Program-made: the position numbers and the translations under genes
Notes under the pieces: model-generated
Databases searched by the model: none
The model's input: only the letters and a program-made list of their open reading frames with translations
Told to the model about the DNA's origin: nothing
Assembly: GCA_026389845.1 (NCBI GenBank)
Contig: JAPLHB010000131.1
Span: forward strand, 62,001-126,000
Direction of reading: 5' to 3'
DNA length: 64,000 nt
Source of the DNA: Chloroflexota bacterium
Lineage (GTDB): Bacteria; Chloroflexota; Anaerolineae; CG2-30-64-16
Shown here: piece by piece, positions 18,001 to 28,435 of the stretch
Position numbering within the stretch: the first letter of the stretch is position 1
How the letters are laid out: each line of letters begins with the position of its first letter

Positions 18001-18787
18001 CCTGGTCTACCGCACCGACAACGGCTCGTCGTGGCGACAACTGCCGTCTTTCACGACCAACGAATTGAGCGGCCTCTACGTGTCCTCCATGGATGAAGCC
18101 ATCGTGGTGGATCGCAGCGGCATGATCTGGCGCTACGGGGTGGATGCCCCCGACACGCCCACGCCGACCGCGACCGCCACCGCCAGCCTCACGCCCACGG
18201 TCACGCGCACCCCGACGCCGACCGCGACGTCCACGCGCACCTCGACGCCGACTGCCACGCCCACCGCGACGCCGACCTCTACGCCGACGGAGACGCCCAC
18301 ACCGACCGCAACCCCGACGTCTACGCCGACGGAGACACCGACATCCACGCCGACGGAGACGCCCACACCGACCGCGACCCCGACAGCCACCCTGACCCCG
18401 ACGCCCAGCGTGGGGAGCGTGACCGGCGTGGTCTTCGATGACCGGAACCGCAACGGCGTCCAAGACCCCGGCGAGCCGGGCCTGGCGGACGTCGAAGTGA
18501 CCCTGGCCGAAGCTGGGGTCGGCCTCCAAACGGCTGGAGCCGGTCTCCTGATACATACGGTGTACTTTCCCGCCGTGCCCTCCACCCGCACCGATGCGGA
18601 CGGCAGCTACGCTTTCGCGTCGCTGGCCCCGGCCGCGTACATCGTCGGCGTGACGCCGCCGGCCAGCTACTTCGCGCCCGGCGAGACGGCGCAGCGCGTG
18701 GAGGTCAGCGCCAACCGCACGACCCTGGCCAACTTCCCTCTGCGCGCCTACGTTCACTACTACCTGCCGGTGATGGCGGTCAACTAA
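15050..18787 (+). CDS. Giant secreted esterase-like / DNRLRE / Ycf48-like / SdrD-like protein, nucleophile Ser replaced
   Basis: A 1245-residue exported protein. The signal peptide is ~1-47. A PHB-depolymerase/feruloyl-esterase-like alpha/beta hydrolase domain (~50-330) is followed by a beta domain (~340-480), a DNRLRE-type beta-sandwich (~490-680), a Thr-Pro linker, a Ycf48-like ASP-box propeller (~730-1030, repeated TxDxGxTW with Cys pairs), a long Thr-Pro linker (~1035-1120) and an SdrD-like beta domain (~1125-1230). It ends YYLPVMAVN. In the hydrolase the nucleophile elbow is GYGMGG instead of GxSxG, so Ser is Gly, while candidate Asp (HPQND) and His (GVHGD) are kept. It may be a binding rather than a catalytic domain. 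AAGGAG precedes the ATG. Paralogues are at 20605 and 25230. Confidence 0.8.
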   Translation: MQSSDTRQTKSRSRLSRIGPIYGLATLAVFVLLAVGLGRAPAAAVAAPAAPGSIVDVTTGSTYYFNWQNYANEGTQLRLQVPISYSASISTPLVIVLHDYGQTRLNAVADFAGAAQAKGWLLAAPEMHGEVNTAPDVGVQVMGSRASQWDVLDTLNFMKTYYNVDPTRVYLVGYGMGGMTAQIAAAKWPHLFAGVVADSSPSNLIEWEYDTRPGKPTSNADINAAIQNELAAFDPTDHTLVMPRRPFAYHFEAERRSPSDFATNLKHVPLLLLHPQNDVTVGLTAAQIMYQEVLLANPDRLELVIYPGVHGDRYPSFASYSLDWLGQVTRSPNYVPAHNPFSRDESGRHFWMGVQLSSDAVWVDPSTFALHTEAHWTTVNDATFDAAAKIINADLENIGPMTGDPNSYGAYPLTDPTVQVIFYLDQIGLPGNGTYVVERINKDTGEFVPAFATATNGQLRVSIPLGAFAFRIAYGNVMPTYQTVTLQQGLDGYAGAADTYLNGWAPDSSYGAESLMWLHHEYADPTQKPLLRFNLGTLPANAQVRFGILSVKTVDVPGNINRPAVDAYQMNRLWDELQATFNRPRASETWSAPGAEGVPGDRSGTKTDTRYVYAASPARWGYDVSPLVRAWLTSPATNFGVILRSAPALAALRGENDTFSIASATYYNVPDRPKLIVVYTLPGGPGVTPTATATVTDGPSPSPTATPTATITPVALPVTPTPAVTPSWKMVHSAPGVFWQDVDFAGKVGYAVGGPDWDYTGPASVAKTTDRGRTWARTLITPNTAGWIRGIDCKDENTCWIAGEFGTIRRTTDGGLTWPGINNRAGYTGWLYSVRRTGVGDSALVGATCEQILRSDNGYDFDSVALSGCVVQWDIACPTAGNCYAAAKGQTIYHTSDNGLNWTRIQTGGGSYYGVSCTSANTCWIAGSYGQIFKTADSGATWQRQQPDIASNVTFSRIRMVDARHGFAIASFMDMNTGAVLQGGLVYRTDNGSSWRQLPSFTTNELSGLYVSSMDEAIVVDRSGMIWRYGVDAPDTPTPTATATASLTPTVTRTPTPTATSTRTSTPTATPTATPTSTPTETPTPTATPTSTPTETPTSTPTETPTPTATPTATLTPTPSVGSVTGVVFDDRNRNGVQDPGEPGLADVEVTLAEAGVGLQTAGAGLLIHTVYFPAVPSTRTDADGSYAFASLAPAAYIVGVTPPASYFAPGETAQRVEVSANRTTLANFPLRAYVHYYLPVMAVN
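18140..18415. repeat. Thr-Pro linker coding repeats
   Basis: Tandem ACGCCGACC-type words encode the TPT/TAT stalk. Similar tracts lie at 22625-23040, 23950-24090, 24395-24545, 24838-25005, 27680-27810 and 28105-28185. They are prone to length change by slippage. Confidence 0.85.
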
Positions 18788-18848
18788 GCCCCCTCTCGTC
18801 TCCCCCCTTCTCTCTCTTCGTAGGGGAGGGAAGGGGGCCGCGGGGTTA
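18786..18848. repeat. Palindromic element D (CCCCCTCTC ... GGGGAGGGAAGGGGG), intergenic copy
   Basis: A pyrimidine-rich arm pairs with a purine-rich arm immediately after the stop of the first giant gene. It could also act as a terminator hairpin, but no T-run follows. Confidence 0.75.
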
Positions 18849-18888
18849 GGTCTGTCTGCTCAGCCTGAAACTATCAGAAGCCCGCCGT

Positions 18889-19035
18889 TACGTGACAAAA
18901 CTTTCACCCGCTTCTTCCAGACCGTTCATCATGAATCGCTCGTGAGACAAGGTTCAGGTGATCTACAACCAACCGCGCAGCCCAGACCGACGTCCCCCTA
19001 CATGCGTACATCCGCTATGACCTGCCGGAAATTGC
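18889..19035 (+). pseudogene. Remnant of a further copy of the giant secreted protein
   Basis: Bases 18892-18930 closely match the region upstream of the 20605 gene (20465-20503: GTGACAAAACTTTCACC, then GCTTCTTC and AGACCGTTCATC). About 40-100 bases on, one frame reads AYIRYDLPEIAVK, similar to the C-terminus [13 protein letters not shown] of the 15050 gene. It looks like the two ends of a lost paralogue with the middle deleted. Confidence 0.5.
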
Positions 19036-19056
19036 GGTGAAGACGTGTACGGACTG

Positions 19057-20370
19057 TCAATTACACCCCTTGAACAACGCGCGCACGGCAAGCGCGTCCA
19101 CGTCACACAGATTCCACTGCCTCAACCCCCGGAGTTGCAGGGCCAGCCAGGAATAGCGGACGGAATAAAGGGTGTCATCGTAGGGGACGTTGCCCCACTC
19201 AACGTTTTCGAACATCACCTGTACCGGATCCCGCAAGAGAGCGCACATCTGGATGGCACCGCCCGCGACCGCCAAAACCAACGTCACCAGCAACACCCGC
19301 CAGTTGGCCCACGCGGTCTCGATGACCGGAGCAAGTAGAATACCGATGAGTGGGAGGACCGGCGTCAAGAGCCGCGACCCCCACGTCCAGCCGCCATCCC
19401 AACTGTGCCACGTCGCGATCGCCAGCACGTAGGCCCCGATGGTCAGCAGGCAGAGCGCCGGCACGCGCCTGTCCTTACGACGCCAAAGCACCGCGCCTGG
19501 CAGCGCCAACAGGAGAACAGGCGAGTAGAGAAAGAGCGACCGGCCGGGGCTGAACAGCACGCCGTACAGGCCCAGGAGCACGGACGAGCCAAAGCCCTCG
19601 GCCGCATAGCCGAAGTCAAAGGGCGAGCCAAACCGGGCCAGATTGTAGACCGCCAGGGTCGCGCCGCCCAAGACGACCGGCACGGCCGATGGGAGCGCCT
19701 TCCGGCCGCCCCGCCAGACTGCGTAGAGCCAGATGGGCAGCGCGATCAGGTTCGTGGGGCGGAACAACAGCGACAGCCCCAACGCCAGGCCGCTGAGATA
19801 GGGCCGGTCCGAGAGGGCGAAGTAGAGGCAGAAGATGATGAGCGCACCGGCCCCCACCTCCGACAGAAACCCGCGCGACTGATACCACCAGTCCGTACAG
19901 CAGCCCACCAGCAGCACGGTCGCGGTCGCGGTCCGCAGGCTGAAAAACCGTGCAAGCAGCAACAACAGTCCCGCCATCGCCAGCGCGCCCCAGACCGCGT
20001 TCAGTTTCATCGCCACGCGTGCGGCGACGTCCGACGGGGCCAGCAGCTTGCCCTTGCGGAAATAAGGTGCGTCGTTCGGCCTCGCCGCGATTTTGTAGAT
20101 CGCGGCCGCGCTGAACGTCTGCCCGGGGAAATATTTGGCGTACAAGTGCCCATCGCGCCCGGTCTGGCCGATGTTGACCCCATCCTGGAGCCACTGCAGC
20201 TCATCAATCGCCAAGTCGCCCTGGGTCGCCAGTGATACCGAGGTGGCAAACACGGCCACCTCATCTGAGACCTGGAGCTGTGTCCGGGAGGTGAGGCCAT
20301 AGAAGCCCAGGAAGAAGACGAAGCATGTCAGGGCGGCGAGATGTTGTTTGCGCATGAGGATACCTGCCAT
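19057..20370 (-). CDS. Polytopic membrane protein, GT-C glycosyltransferase-like
   Basis: A 437-residue protein with about ten predicted helices. After the first helix comes an outward loop (SDEVAVFATSVSLATQGDLAID) and a KYFPGQ segment, resembling bacterial GT-C or PMT-like proteins annotated as hypothetical membrane glycosyltransferases. A strong minus-strand promoter (TTGACA, 18, TATGAT) lies 37-66 bases upstream of the ATG. An alternative ATG at 20355 is possible, as neither has a strong Shine-Dalgarno. It sits between two giant secreted paralogues on the opposite strand, so it may glycosylate their Thr-Pro stalks, but this is only inference from position. Confidence 0.65.
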   Translation of the reverse strand: MAGILMRKQHLAALTCFVFFLGFYGLTSRTQLQVSDEVAVFATSVSLATQGDLAIDELQWLQDGVNIGQTGRDGHLYAKYFPGQTFSAAAIYKIAARPNDAPYFRKGKLLAPSDVAARVAMKLNAVWGALAMAGLLLLLARFFSLRTATATVLLVGCCTDWWYQSRGFLSEVGAGALIIFCLYFALSDRPYLSGLALGLSLLFRPTNLIALPIWLYAVWRGGRKALPSAVPVVLGGATLAVYNLARFGSPFDFGYAAEGFGSSVLLGLYGVLFSPGRSLFLYSPVLLLALPGAVLWRRKDRRVPALCLLTIGAYVLAIATWHSWDGGWTWGSRLLTPVLPLIGILLAPVIETAWANWRVLLVTLVLAVAGGAIQMCALLRDPVQVMFENVEWGNVPYDDTLYSVRYSWLALQLRGLRQWNLCDVDALAVRALFKGCN

Positions 20371-20406
20371 AAGCTCAGATCAGGCGATCGAAATGACTCA
20401 CACCGC

Positions 20407-20436
20407 ATCATATCCCCACGCGGCAACGGATGTCAA
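20407..20436 (-). promoter_or_regulatory. Sigma70-type promoter for the 19057-20370 gene
   Basis: On the minus strand TTGACA (20436-20431), an 18-base spacer and TATGAT (20412-20407). Confidence 0.65.
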
Positions 20437-20462
20437 ATCGGTCGTGGCAATGGCTTCGCCCC

Positions 20463-20510
20463 ATGTGACAAAACTTTCACCGGCTTCTTCATAGACCGTT
20501 CATCCTCTGT
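20463..20510. promoter_or_regulatory. Duplicated upstream segment with GTGA...TCAC dyad
   Basis: TGTGACAAAACTTTCACC contains an inverted GTGA/TCAC pair and is repeated with its downstream ~30 bases at 18892. Its conservation ahead of a decayed paralogue suggests it is part of the common promoter or operator of this gene family. The regulator is unknown. Confidence 0.45.
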
Positions 20511-20604
20511 TCATGCCGCTAGTCCATAATGACTATGACGTTTTCGCGTTTCCTGCCGCAGACTGGTTCAGGGCTGATTCTGATATCGGATGGGGGAGAG
20601 ATCT

Positions 20605-23600
20605 ATGAAAGCTAGACAAATTCTCATTTTGCGCAAAACACCCTGGATGTTGCTCGTGGGTGTGATGATCCTCCTGGCTGTAAGCTTTACGCGCCAGGGA
20701 TCGCCCGCCGTCGCCGCGCCGGCCGCGCCGGGCAGCATCGTGGACGTGACGGTACCCAGCACCTACTACTTCAACTGGAGCGGCTACGCCAACGCCGGTA
20801 CGCAGGTGCGCGTCCAGGTGCCGTCGGCGTACAATCCCGCTGCGGCCACACCGCTGGTGATCGCGCTGCACGATTTCAACCAGACTCGTCTTAACGCGAT
20901 CAGCGACTACGCGGCTGCGGCCGAAACCAAAGGCTGGTTGCTGGCCGCGCCGGAGATGCACGGCGAGGTCAACAATGGGACCAACGTCGGCGCGCAGACA
21001 ATGGCCTCGCGCGCCTCCGAATGGGACGTGCTGGACACCATCAACTACGTCAAGACCCTCTACAACGTGGACGCCAGCCGCATCTACCTGGTGGGCTTCG
21101 GCATGGGCGGCATGACGGCCGAGGTTTTCGCAGGCAAATGGCCGCACCTGGTCGCCGGCGTCGTCGCCGATAGCGCGCCCTCTAACCTGATCAACTGGGA
21201 GTACTACTCCCGGCCCGGCGCGCCGGCCGACAATCCGACGCTCCAGACCCTCATCCAGTCCGAGACCGGCGCGTTCACGCCGACCAGCCACACCCTGGTC
21301 TCGGTGCGCCGGCCCTATCGCTATCACTTCGAGTACGAGCGCCGCTCGCCCACCAACTTCGCCCCGAACCTCAAATATACGCCGCTGCTCCTGCTGCACC
21401 CGCAGAACGACACCGTCGTCCTCTTGTCTGAGGCGCAGTTCATGTATCAGTACATGCTGTTCTACGACCCCACGCGCGTGGAGCTGGTGACATACGCCGG
21501 CAACCACGGCACGCGCTACAGCGATTTTGCGAACTACTCATTGACCTGGTTGAACCAGTTCACGCGGGCCGCGGGCTTCACACCGCTGCACAATACTTTC
21601 CAGCGCGACGAAAGCGGCCGCCACTACTGGATGGGCGTCCAATACTCGTCCGACGCGGTCAGCGTGGACCCCACCACTTACGCCTTGCACACCGAGGCGC
21701 ACTGGATCAACGTCAGCGACGCGACCTTCGACGCGACCGGCCGCACAATCACCGTGGAGGCTGAGAACAGCGAGCCGATGACGGGCAGCACGACCGACTA
21801 TGGCGCGTACCCGCCCACCAACCTGACGGTAGACCTGCTCTTCTACCTGGATCAGATCGGCCTGCCCACCAGCGGCACTTACGTCGTCGAGCGCGTCAAC
21901 AAGGATACCGGCGAATACGTCTCCGCACTCGCCACGGCCAGCGCTGGCGTGTTGCACGCCTCCCTGCCCAAAGGCCCTTGGGCCTTCAGCATCGCCTACG
22001 GCAGCCAGTTGCCCACCAGCCAGGTTGTACAACTGCAACAGGGCGTCAGTGGCTACAGCGGGGTGGCCGATACCTACCTGAACGGCTGGGCGACGGACGC
22101 GCCCTACGGCTACAGCGACAGCCTGGGCCTGATCCACGACCTGACCTGGCCTGTCGCCAAGCCGTTGCTCCGCTTTGATCTGAGCACGATTCCGGCCAAC
22201 GCGACACTGCGCTTCGCCGTGCTCAGCCTCCAGACGACGTCGGTGCCCGGCAACATCAACCGGCCGCCGGTGGGGGCTTTTCAGATGAATCGCGCGTGGG
22301 ATGAAGTTCAGGCCACCTACAACCAGCCGAGCACCGGCCAGGCGTGGAGTCAGCCCGGCGCTGAGGGGACCCCCGGTGATCGTGCGGCAACAGCCGCCGA
22401 TACCCGCTGGATCTTTGCTGCCAGCAACGCGCGCTGGGGCTGGGACGTCACTTCGATGGCCCGCTCCTGGCGCGCGAATCCGAGCGCCAATTACGGCGTC
22501 ATGCTCCGCACGGCTCCACCCTGGGACGCGGTCGCCTCTGAGACCAACACCTTCTACCTGGCCTCGTCGCAGAACGGCACAGCCGACTACCGGCCCCGGC
22601 TGACCGTCATCTACTCCATCGAGCAGCCGACGCCCACGCCGACCGTCACCAACACGCCGAGCGTCACGCCCACGCCCACCCGGACGCCGACCATCACGCC
22701 GTCGCCCACGGCGACCCTTACCCCTTCCGTCACGCCGTCGCCGACGCCGACCGAGACGCCCACGCCGACGCTGACACCGACCGACGGGCCGTCGCCCACA
22801 GCCACTGACTCGCCGACACCGACCGAGACGCCGACTGCTACGGCTACGCCTTCGCGAACACCGACGCCTACGGAGACCCTCACGCCTTCCGTCACGCCGT
22901 CGCGGACGAGCACCAGTACGGCCACGCCCACGCCGACCGCGACGACGACGCCCATCAATACGACCACGCCGACCGCCACGCTTACGCCGACCGCGACGGC
23001 CACCGCCACGCGCACGCCAACCTTCACTCCCGTGCCCACGATTCCGCCCGTCAACGGCTGGCGGCTGCTCTACTCGCTGCCCGGCGTCTACTTCCGCGAC
23101 ATCGAGTTCGCCGGCCGGCAGACCGGCTACGTGGTCGGCGGCCCGCTGGAAGATGCCGACGGCCCGGCGACGATCGTCAAAACGACCGACGGCGGCGTCA
23201 CCTGGATCGCTCAAACCCTCAGCACCACCTCGTGGATGGACGGGCTGACCTGCAAGGACGCCAACACCTGCTGGATCTCCGGCAAATACGGCGCCATCCA
23301 GCGCACCCTCGACGGCCAGACCTGGGAGGGGGTCAGCAACCTGAGCGACGTGTTCAGCTACCTGGTTTCAGCGCAATACACCGGCATCGGCGACACGGCG
23401 CTGATCGGCGCGAGCTGCAGCCGCATGTTGCGCGCCACCGACGGCTACAACTTCTTCAAGGTCACAGTGGCCGGTTGTTCCGACCAGTGGGACTACGCGT
23501 GCCCCGCGGCCGGCGAGTGCTACTCGGCGGGCGGCCAGGGGAGCGTCTTCCGCAGCGGAGACAACGGCGCGACATGGGCGCAGAGCCAGGCCGGCCCGGC

Positions 23601-25038
23601 CGACGCGATCTTCTTCGGCGTCAGTTGCACCGACGCCAACACCTGCTGGACCGCCGGCACTGGCGGCCTGATCTACTTCACCAACAGCGGCGGGCAGAGC
23701 TGGAGCCGGCAGCAGTCGAGCATCCCAGCTACGGTGCAGTTCAACCGGGTCCGCATGGCCGACGCCAGCCACGGCTACGCCATCGGCAATGGCGGCATCG
23801 TCTACCGCACCGACAACGGTTCCACCTGGAGCCAGATCCTCTCCTTCACCGCGGGCGACCTGGTAGACCTCTACGTCTTCAACATGAACGACGTCTTCGC
23901 GGTGGAGGCAAGCGGCAAAATCTGGTATTATGACGGCGGCAACCCGCCGGTCACCGTGACCCCAGCGCCCACCAGCACGGCCACGCCGACGCTCACCCAC
24001 ACGCCGACGCCCACCCGCACGCCGACCGCCACGCCGACGCCGACCGCCACTGCGACCGCAACGCCGACCATCACCCCCACACCAACGCGCAGCACCGGCG
24101 ATACGCGCGGCACGGTCTTCATGGACGCCAATCGCAGCGGTGTGCAGGACATCTCCGAGCCGGGGGTGCAGGGGGTCTGGATCTGGCTGTGGCGGGGCGG
24201 CGACATCTGGGGAACCACGCAGAGCGACGCGCAGGGCCGCTTCCGCTTTAACGACCTCGAACCGGGGCTGTGGAGCGTGGACGTGCGCCTGCCGCCCGGC
24301 TTCGAGTTGGTGGGACTTGCCAACCCGGTGATCATCTTCACCACGGCCAACACCGTGCTGGAGCTGCCGCTACCCATCGCCCTCGTGCCCACGGTCACGC
24401 CGACCATCACGCCCGGCCCGTCGCCCACGCCGACCTTCTCGCCCACGCCGACGGCCACCGCCACCGCGACTGCGACGCGCACGCCCACGCCGACCGCGAC
24501 GGCCACTGCGACCGCGACTGCGACCGCCACGCCTACGCGCATCCCGGGCACCCGCGTCGTCTCCGGCACAGTATTCCTGGACGTGAACCGCAACTGGCAA
24601 CAGGACACGGGCGAGCGCGGGGCGGTAGGGGTGATCGCCTGGTTGGAGCAGGGCGCCATCCGCATGCAAACCACCACGGATGCGGCGGGGCGCTTCATCT
24701 TCCCCGATGTAGACCTGGGCTTCTGGTCGCTCGGCATCCAGGTTCCGCCCGGCACGGAGCTGATCAACCTGACGATTCCGGTCACGCTATACATCACGAA
24801 CAACGCGCAGTTCGACCTGCCGTTCGCCCTGTTCGAGCTGCCCACGCCCACGCCGACCGCGACCAGTACGCCTACTTCCACGCCGACCGCGACCGTCACG
24901 CGCACGCCAACGCCGACCGCCACGCCCACCCGGACGCCGACGCCAACCGCCACATCTACGCGGACCGCCACGCCCACGCACACGCCGACCCCCACCCCGC
25001 GGCGGAACTACATCCCGTTGTTGTTGGTGAGGGGGTAG
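20605..25038 (+). CDS. Giant secreted esterase-like / DNRLRE / Ycf48-like / double SdrD-like protein, nucleophile Ser replaced
   Basis: A 1477-residue paralogue of the 15050 gene. It has a signal peptide (~1-40), a hydrolase-fold domain (~45-325), a beta domain, a DNRLRE-type domain (~485-670), a Thr-Pro stalk (~675-810) and a Ycf48-like ASP-box propeller (~815-1110). Two SdrD-like domains follow (~1170-1265 and ~1320-1410), separated by more Thr-Pro tracts, and the end is [12 protein letters not shown]. The nucleophile elbow is GFGMGG, so the catalytic Ser is Gly, as in the first paralogue. Candidate Asp (HPQND) and His (GNHGT) remain. The ATG at 20605 is chosen over the one at 20590 because GGGGGAGA lies just before it. 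Likely anchored at the cell surface on a stalk; ligand unknown. Confidence 0.8.
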   Translation: MKARQILILRKTPWMLLVGVMILLAVSFTRQGSPAVAAPAAPGSIVDVTVPSTYYFNWSGYANAGTQVRVQVPSAYNPAAATPLVIALHDFNQTRLNAISDYAAAAETKGWLLAAPEMHGEVNNGTNVGAQTMASRASEWDVLDTINYVKTLYNVDASRIYLVGFGMGGMTAEVFAGKWPHLVAGVVADSAPSNLINWEYYSRPGAPADNPTLQTLIQSETGAFTPTSHTLVSVRRPYRYHFEYERRSPTNFAPNLKYTPLLLLHPQNDTVVLLSEAQFMYQYMLFYDPTRVELVTYAGNHGTRYSDFANYSLTWLNQFTRAAGFTPLHNTFQRDESGRHYWMGVQYSSDAVSVDPTTYALHTEAHWINVSDATFDATGRTITVEAENSEPMTGSTTDYGAYPPTNLTVDLLFYLDQIGLPTSGTYVVERVNKDTGEYVSALATASAGVLHASLPKGPWAFSIAYGSQLPTSQVVQLQQGVSGYSGVADTYLNGWATDAPYGYSDSLGLIHDLTWPVAKPLLRFDLSTIPANATLRFAVLSLQTTSVPGNINRPPVGAFQMNRAWDEVQATYNQPSTGQAWSQPGAEGTPGDRAATAADTRWIFAASNARWGWDVTSMARSWRANPSANYGVMLRTAPPWDAVASETNTFYLASSQNGTADYRPRLTVIYSIEQPTPTPTVTNTPSVTPTPTRTPTITPSPTATLTPSVTPSPTPTETPTPTLTPTDGPSPTATDSPTPTETPTATATPSRTPTPTETLTPSVTPSRTSTSTATPTPTATTTPINTTTPTATLTPTATATATRTPTFTPVPTIPPVNGWRLLYSLPGVYFRDIEFAGRQTGYVVGGPLEDADGPATIVKTTDGGVTWIAQTLSTTSWMDGLTCKDANTCWISGKYGAIQRTLDGQTWEGVSNLSDVFSYLVSAQYTGIGDTALIGASCSRMLRATDGYNFFKVTVAGCSDQWDYACPAAGECYSAGGQGSVFRSGDNGATWAQSQAGPADAIFFGVSCTDANTCWTAGTGGLIYFTNSGGQSWSRQQSSIPATVQFNRVRMADASHGYAIGNGGIVYRTDNGSTWSQILSFTAGDLVDLYVFNMNDVFAVEASGKIWYYDGGNPPVTVTPAPTSTATPTLTHTPTPTRTPTATPTPTATATATPTITPTPTRSTGDTRGTVFMDANRSGVQDISEPGVQGVWIWLWRGGDIWGTTQSDAQGRFRFNDLEPGLWSVDVRLPPGFELVGLANPVIIFTTANTVLELPLPIALVPTVTPTITPGPSPTPTFSPTPTATATATATRTPTPTATATATATATATPTRIPGTRVVSGTVFLDVNRNWQQDTGERGAVGVIAWLEQGAIRMQTTTDAAGRFIFPDVDLGFWSLGIQVPPGTELINLTIPVTLYITNNAQFDLPFALFELPTPTPTATSTPTSTPTATVTRTPTPTATPTRTPTPTATSTRTATPTHTPTPTPRRNYIPLLLVRG

Positions 25039-25061
25039 TCTAAGATCCGTGCTTCGCGATC

Positions 25062-25123
25062 TGGACTTGAGGCTTTAGCCGGTTTTGTAGCCTGCGAGAG
25101 CAACCGGCTAAGGCCACAAGTCC
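25062..25123. repeat. Hairpin of element E, intergenic copy
   Basis: GGACTTGAGGCTTTAGCC pairs with GGCTAAGGCCACAAGTCC. It lies between the second and third giant genes and lacks the flanks seen in the composite copies. Confidence 0.85.
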
Positions 25124-25151
25124 GAGCACTGTTAGAATTCCTGCCCCCACA

Positions 25152-25181
25152 TTGGTTCACCCGCCGCGGCTGTGCTATACT
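25152..25181 (+). promoter_or_regulatory. Extended -10 promoter for the third giant secreted protein
   Basis: TTGGTT (25152-25157), an 18-base spacer and TGC-TATACT (25176-25181). The promoter overlaps a TTG that would otherwise be read as the start codon, so translation must begin further downstream. Confidence 0.6.
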
Positions 25182-25229
25182 ATTTCTTCCATAGCCCATC
25201 GTGATCGAAAGAGACTTGTCGCACTACGT

Positions 25230-28229
25230 ATGATCCGTTCAATCATTTTGCCTGAAGGCTTAACTCCGGGAACCCGCCCCCGGCGTGCAATGCACCCGCG
25301 AGCACTGGTCCTCCTGGCGCTCCTGATGCTGATGATCGGGCTGGCCGCGTGGAGCGCGCTCGCGGCGCCCCAGGCGACGGGCTTGACTTCGTCCACCGTC
25401 GTGGATTGTCTCCCCGTCGGGACCAGCTACCTGGGCGGCAGCTCGTCACCGTACGCAGCGGGCAAGACCGTAACACTGAACTGGACTGGCACGGCCACCT
25501 CGGCTCGGCTGATCGCCTACGAGTTCAACGCGTCCAGCGCATACAAGAGCAACATCTACGTCAACGGCGTCTGGATCGGCCAGCCCACGGGCGCGCACCC
25601 CAACGAGGGGTTGTGCGGAGGCGTGGACAGCTTCACGCCGCAGACCTGGAGCATCAATCCGACCACCCTGATACAGGGCGCTAACTCCATCACCATCACC
25701 GTCACCGCCGATGCCCCCGACCAGAGCTGGGGCCTCAGCCGTCTCCAGCTCGAAGTCAGCGGGCCTGACGTCAACGGCGTGCGCAACGTCCAGGTCACCA
25801 TTTCCAGCACCTACACCAATAACTGGTCCGGCTACAATAACTGGGGTACCTGGACCGACATCCAGATTCCCAGCAGCTACAATCCGGCTGTACCGGTTCC
25901 CCTGGTGATCGCCGCCCCTGGCTTCAACAGCCCTGGGGGAGACTACATTCTGGACTTCGGCCCTGCCGCCGAGACCAAAGGCTGGTTGTTGGCTGTGGCC
26001 GACTTGCACGGCGAAGTCCAGCCGATGCCCTCGTTCGACATCACCGCCCTGCAAAAAACCGTCGGCATGGAGACGCTGGGCGCTCGCGCCGCCCAATACG
26101 ACATCCTGGATATCGTCAACTACATGCAGACCCAGTACAACGTGGACGCCTCGCGCATCTATCTGGTGGGCCACTCGATGGGCGGTCTGACCGCGTTGCT
26201 GACCGGGGCCAAATGGCCCCACCTCTTCGCCGCCGTCGTCGCCGACAGCAGCCCCACCAGTCTCGCCGGTTGGTATTACGAGACCCTGAACACCGGCAAG
26301 ACGCCCAACCCCAGCATCAACCTGGCGCTCCAGCAGGAGCCTGGCGCCTACGACCCGACGACGCATACGCTCCGCGGTTATCGCACCCCCGATCTGTACC
26401 GCTTCGAGTACGAGCGCCGCTCGCCCCAGGAGCTGGCGCTGAACTTCAAGCACCTGCCGCTGCTGCTGCTCTACCCGCAAAGCGACACGAAGGTTGACCC
26501 CTCGCACTCCCGACTGCTCTATCAGATGGCGCTGGACAACGCGGCCGATCACGTCGAGCTGGTGTCGTTTCCCGGCGGCCACAACGACCGCATCGCCGAC
26601 CACGGCAACTACACCATGAACTGGCTGGCCCAGTTCCAGCGGCCGGCCGGCTACGCGCCCCAGAATAATACCTTCTCGCTGGATGAAAGCGGCCGGGTCT
26701 TCTGGCTGGGCGTGCAGCTCTCGTCCGACGCGGTCAGCGTGGACTCAACCACCTTTGCCCTGCGCACCGAGGCGCACTGGACGCGCATCCACAACGCGAC
26801 CTTCGACGCAACGGGGAAGACCATTGCGGTGGACGCCGAGAATCTCCAACCGGGCACGGGAAATCCCGACGCCTACGGCGCCTACCCGCCGGCCAACCTG
26901 ACCGTCAACCTGGTCTTCTACCTGGATCAACTTGGCCTGCCCCTCAACGGACCGTACACCGTGGAGCGCCTGGACAAGGATGGCGGCGACTTCACCCTGA
27001 CCACTGCCACGGCGACGAGCGGCGTCCTGCGTGTGCCGCTGCCAAAGGGCGCGTTCCTCTACCGCATCGTCGCGGGTGACCGGCCGCCGGCTTACCAGGT
27101 CGTCAAGCTCCAGCGCGGCTCCTCCGGCGTCTCCGATACCTACTTGAGCCAATGGGCGCCGACTACGAACTACGGGTACGATCAACTGGCGATCTACCAC
27201 GAGGGTCCTCAACCGTTGCTCAAGTCGCTGCTGCGCTTCGATCTCGGCGCCATTCCGACCAACGCGCAAATCCGGTTCGCGGCGCTCAGCGTCAAGACCA
27301 CGGCGTTGCCGAACAACCTGAACCGCCCGGATGTGGGCGTCTACCAGATGAACCGGGCCTGGGACGAGCTGGGCGCGACGTGGAACGTCCCCCGCGCCGG
27401 CGCCGCGTGGGATCAGTCCGGCGCCGAGGGGACGCCGGGAGATCGCGCGTCCGGCCCGGCCGACGTGCGGCAGGTCGCCATGTCGGGGACCGCGCGCTGG
27501 GGATGGGACGTCACCGCGCTGGCGCGTGCCTGGCAGGCCAATCCGCCGGCCAACTACGGCGTGATGCTGCGCTCGGCCCCGGCCACCGCAGCCATCACGG
27601 GGCAGAACGATCTCTTCTACCTGGCCTCATCCGAGTCGGCCGACCGGCCCTTCCTGGCTGTGGTTTACACCCTCGAGCAGCCGACGCCCACGCCATCGGC
27701 CACGCCGACCGCGACGGCCACGCCCACCGCGACGCCGACCGTCACGCGCACGCCGACGCCCACGGCCACGCCGACCGCAACGCAGACCCCGACGGCCACC
27801 GCCACGCCGCTCGCGGGCCAGATCGAAGGCCAGGTGTTCCGGGACGCCAATCGGAACGGCGTGCGCGACGCCGACGAGACGGGGATGGCTTCGATTCTGC
27901 TCTGGCTGAAGCAGGGCGGCGCGATCGCAGACAACGTGACGACCGGCAGCGGCGGCGGCTTTGGGTTCGGCCAGGTGTTGGCGGGCGTGTGGCAGGTGGA
28001 GGTCAACCTGCCGCCCGGCTACGCCGTCACCACGACCGAGGGCAACCCGGTGACGATCGCGGTGACCGCCGGCAGCCATGTCATCGTGGGGTTCGGGCTC
28101 GCGCCGCAGCCAACGGTCACGCCGACCGCCACGGCCACGCCGACGATGACGCCAACGATGACGTCCACCGCAACGCCGACGCCGGTGTTGCGGTACTTGC
28201 CGTTGTTGATTCAGCAATCGTCATCCTGA
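25230..28229 (+). CDS. Secreted esterase (PHB-depolymerase/feruloyl-esterase-like) with DNRLRE and SdrD-like domains, intact GxSxG
   Basis: A 999-residue exported protein. A signal peptide (~20-48) leads into a jelly-roll-like region (~50-180), then an alpha/beta hydrolase domain (~185-470) with an intact nucleophile elbow GHSMGG, Asp candidate (YPQSD) and His candidate (GGHND). A DNRLRE-type domain (~625-815), Thr-Pro linker, one SdrD-like domain (~865-955) and the ending LRYLPLLIQQSSS follow. It lacks the Ycf48-like propeller of its paralogues. The start at 25230 fits the promoter at 25152-25181; ATG 25290 is an alternative and TTG 25152 is excluded because it is in the promoter. Of the three paralogues, this is the only one expected to hydrolyse an ester, perhaps a polyester or plant-type substrate. 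Confidence 0.8.
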   Translation: MIRSIILPEGLTPGTRPRRAMHPRALVLLALLMLMIGLAAWSALAAPQATGLTSSTVVDCLPVGTSYLGGSSSPYAAGKTVTLNWTGTATSARLIAYEFNASSAYKSNIYVNGVWIGQPTGAHPNEGLCGGVDSFTPQTWSINPTTLIQGANSITITVTADAPDQSWGLSRLQLEVSGPDVNGVRNVQVTISSTYTNNWSGYNNWGTWTDIQIPSSYNPAVPVPLVIAAPGFNSPGGDYILDFGPAAETKGWLLAVADLHGEVQPMPSFDITALQKTVGMETLGARAAQYDILDIVNYMQTQYNVDASRIYLVGHSMGGLTALLTGAKWPHLFAAVVADSSPTSLAGWYYETLNTGKTPNPSINLALQQEPGAYDPTTHTLRGYRTPDLYRFEYERRSPQELALNFKHLPLLLLYPQSDTKVDPSHSRLLYQMALDNAADHVELVSFPGGHNDRIADHGNYTMNWLAQFQRPAGYAPQNNTFSLDESGRVFWLGVQLSSDAVSVDSTTFALRTEAHWTRIHNATFDATGKTIAVDAENLQPGTGNPDAYGAYPPANLTVNLVFYLDQLGLPLNGPYTVERLDKDGGDFTLTTATATSGVLRVPLPKGAFLYRIVAGDRPPAYQVVKLQRGSSGVSDTYLSQWAPTTNYGYDQLAIYHEGPQPLLKSLLRFDLGAIPTNAQIRFAALSVKTTALPNNLNRPDVGVYQMNRAWDELGATWNVPRAGAAWDQSGAEGTPGDRASGPADVRQVAMSGTARWGWDVTALARAWQANPPANYGVMLRSAPATAAITGQNDLFYLASSESADRPFLAVVYTLEQPTPTPSATPTATATPTATPTVTRTPTPTATPTATQTPTATATPLAGQIEGQVFRDANRNGVRDADETGMASILLWLKQGGAIADNVTTGSGGGFGFGQVLAGVWQVEVNLPPGYAVTTTEGNPVTIAVTAGSHVIVGFGLAPQPTVTPTATATPTMTPTMTSTATPTPVLRYLPLLIQQSSS

Positions 28230-28274
28230 GAAACCCGTGCTACAGTTGGCACACCTGAACGGATGAAGGTACAT

Positions 28275-28408
28275 TGTCATGCTGAGCGGGTTGACGAGTC
28301 GAAGTTCGCGACGGCGAGATTCCAGCGAAGCATCTCATCTGGCAACGAGACCCTTCGCTGGATTCTCGCCACAACGCGCTTCACGGAACCAACCCGCTCA
28401 GGGTGACA
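28275..28408. repeat. ~135-bp inverted repeat, family F, copy 3
   Basis: TGTCATGCTGAGCGGG at the left, CCCGCTCAGGGTGACA at the right. It separates the giant-protein region from the exopolysaccharide locus. Confidence 0.9.
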
Positions 28409-28435
28409 GTTGGGTGTGAATGAGATGAGGTTCGA

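Noticed and set aside
25152-25229. TTG at 25152 as the start of the third giant secreted protein
   Set aside because: The TTG is the -35 region of a good extended -10 promoter, so it would not be in the transcript.
18140-28185. Long Arg/Gly/Val-rich open frames on the opposite strand of the Thr-Pro coding tracts
   Set aside because: They are shadows of the repetitive ACGCCGACC-type coding sequence, with no start signals or recognisable domains.
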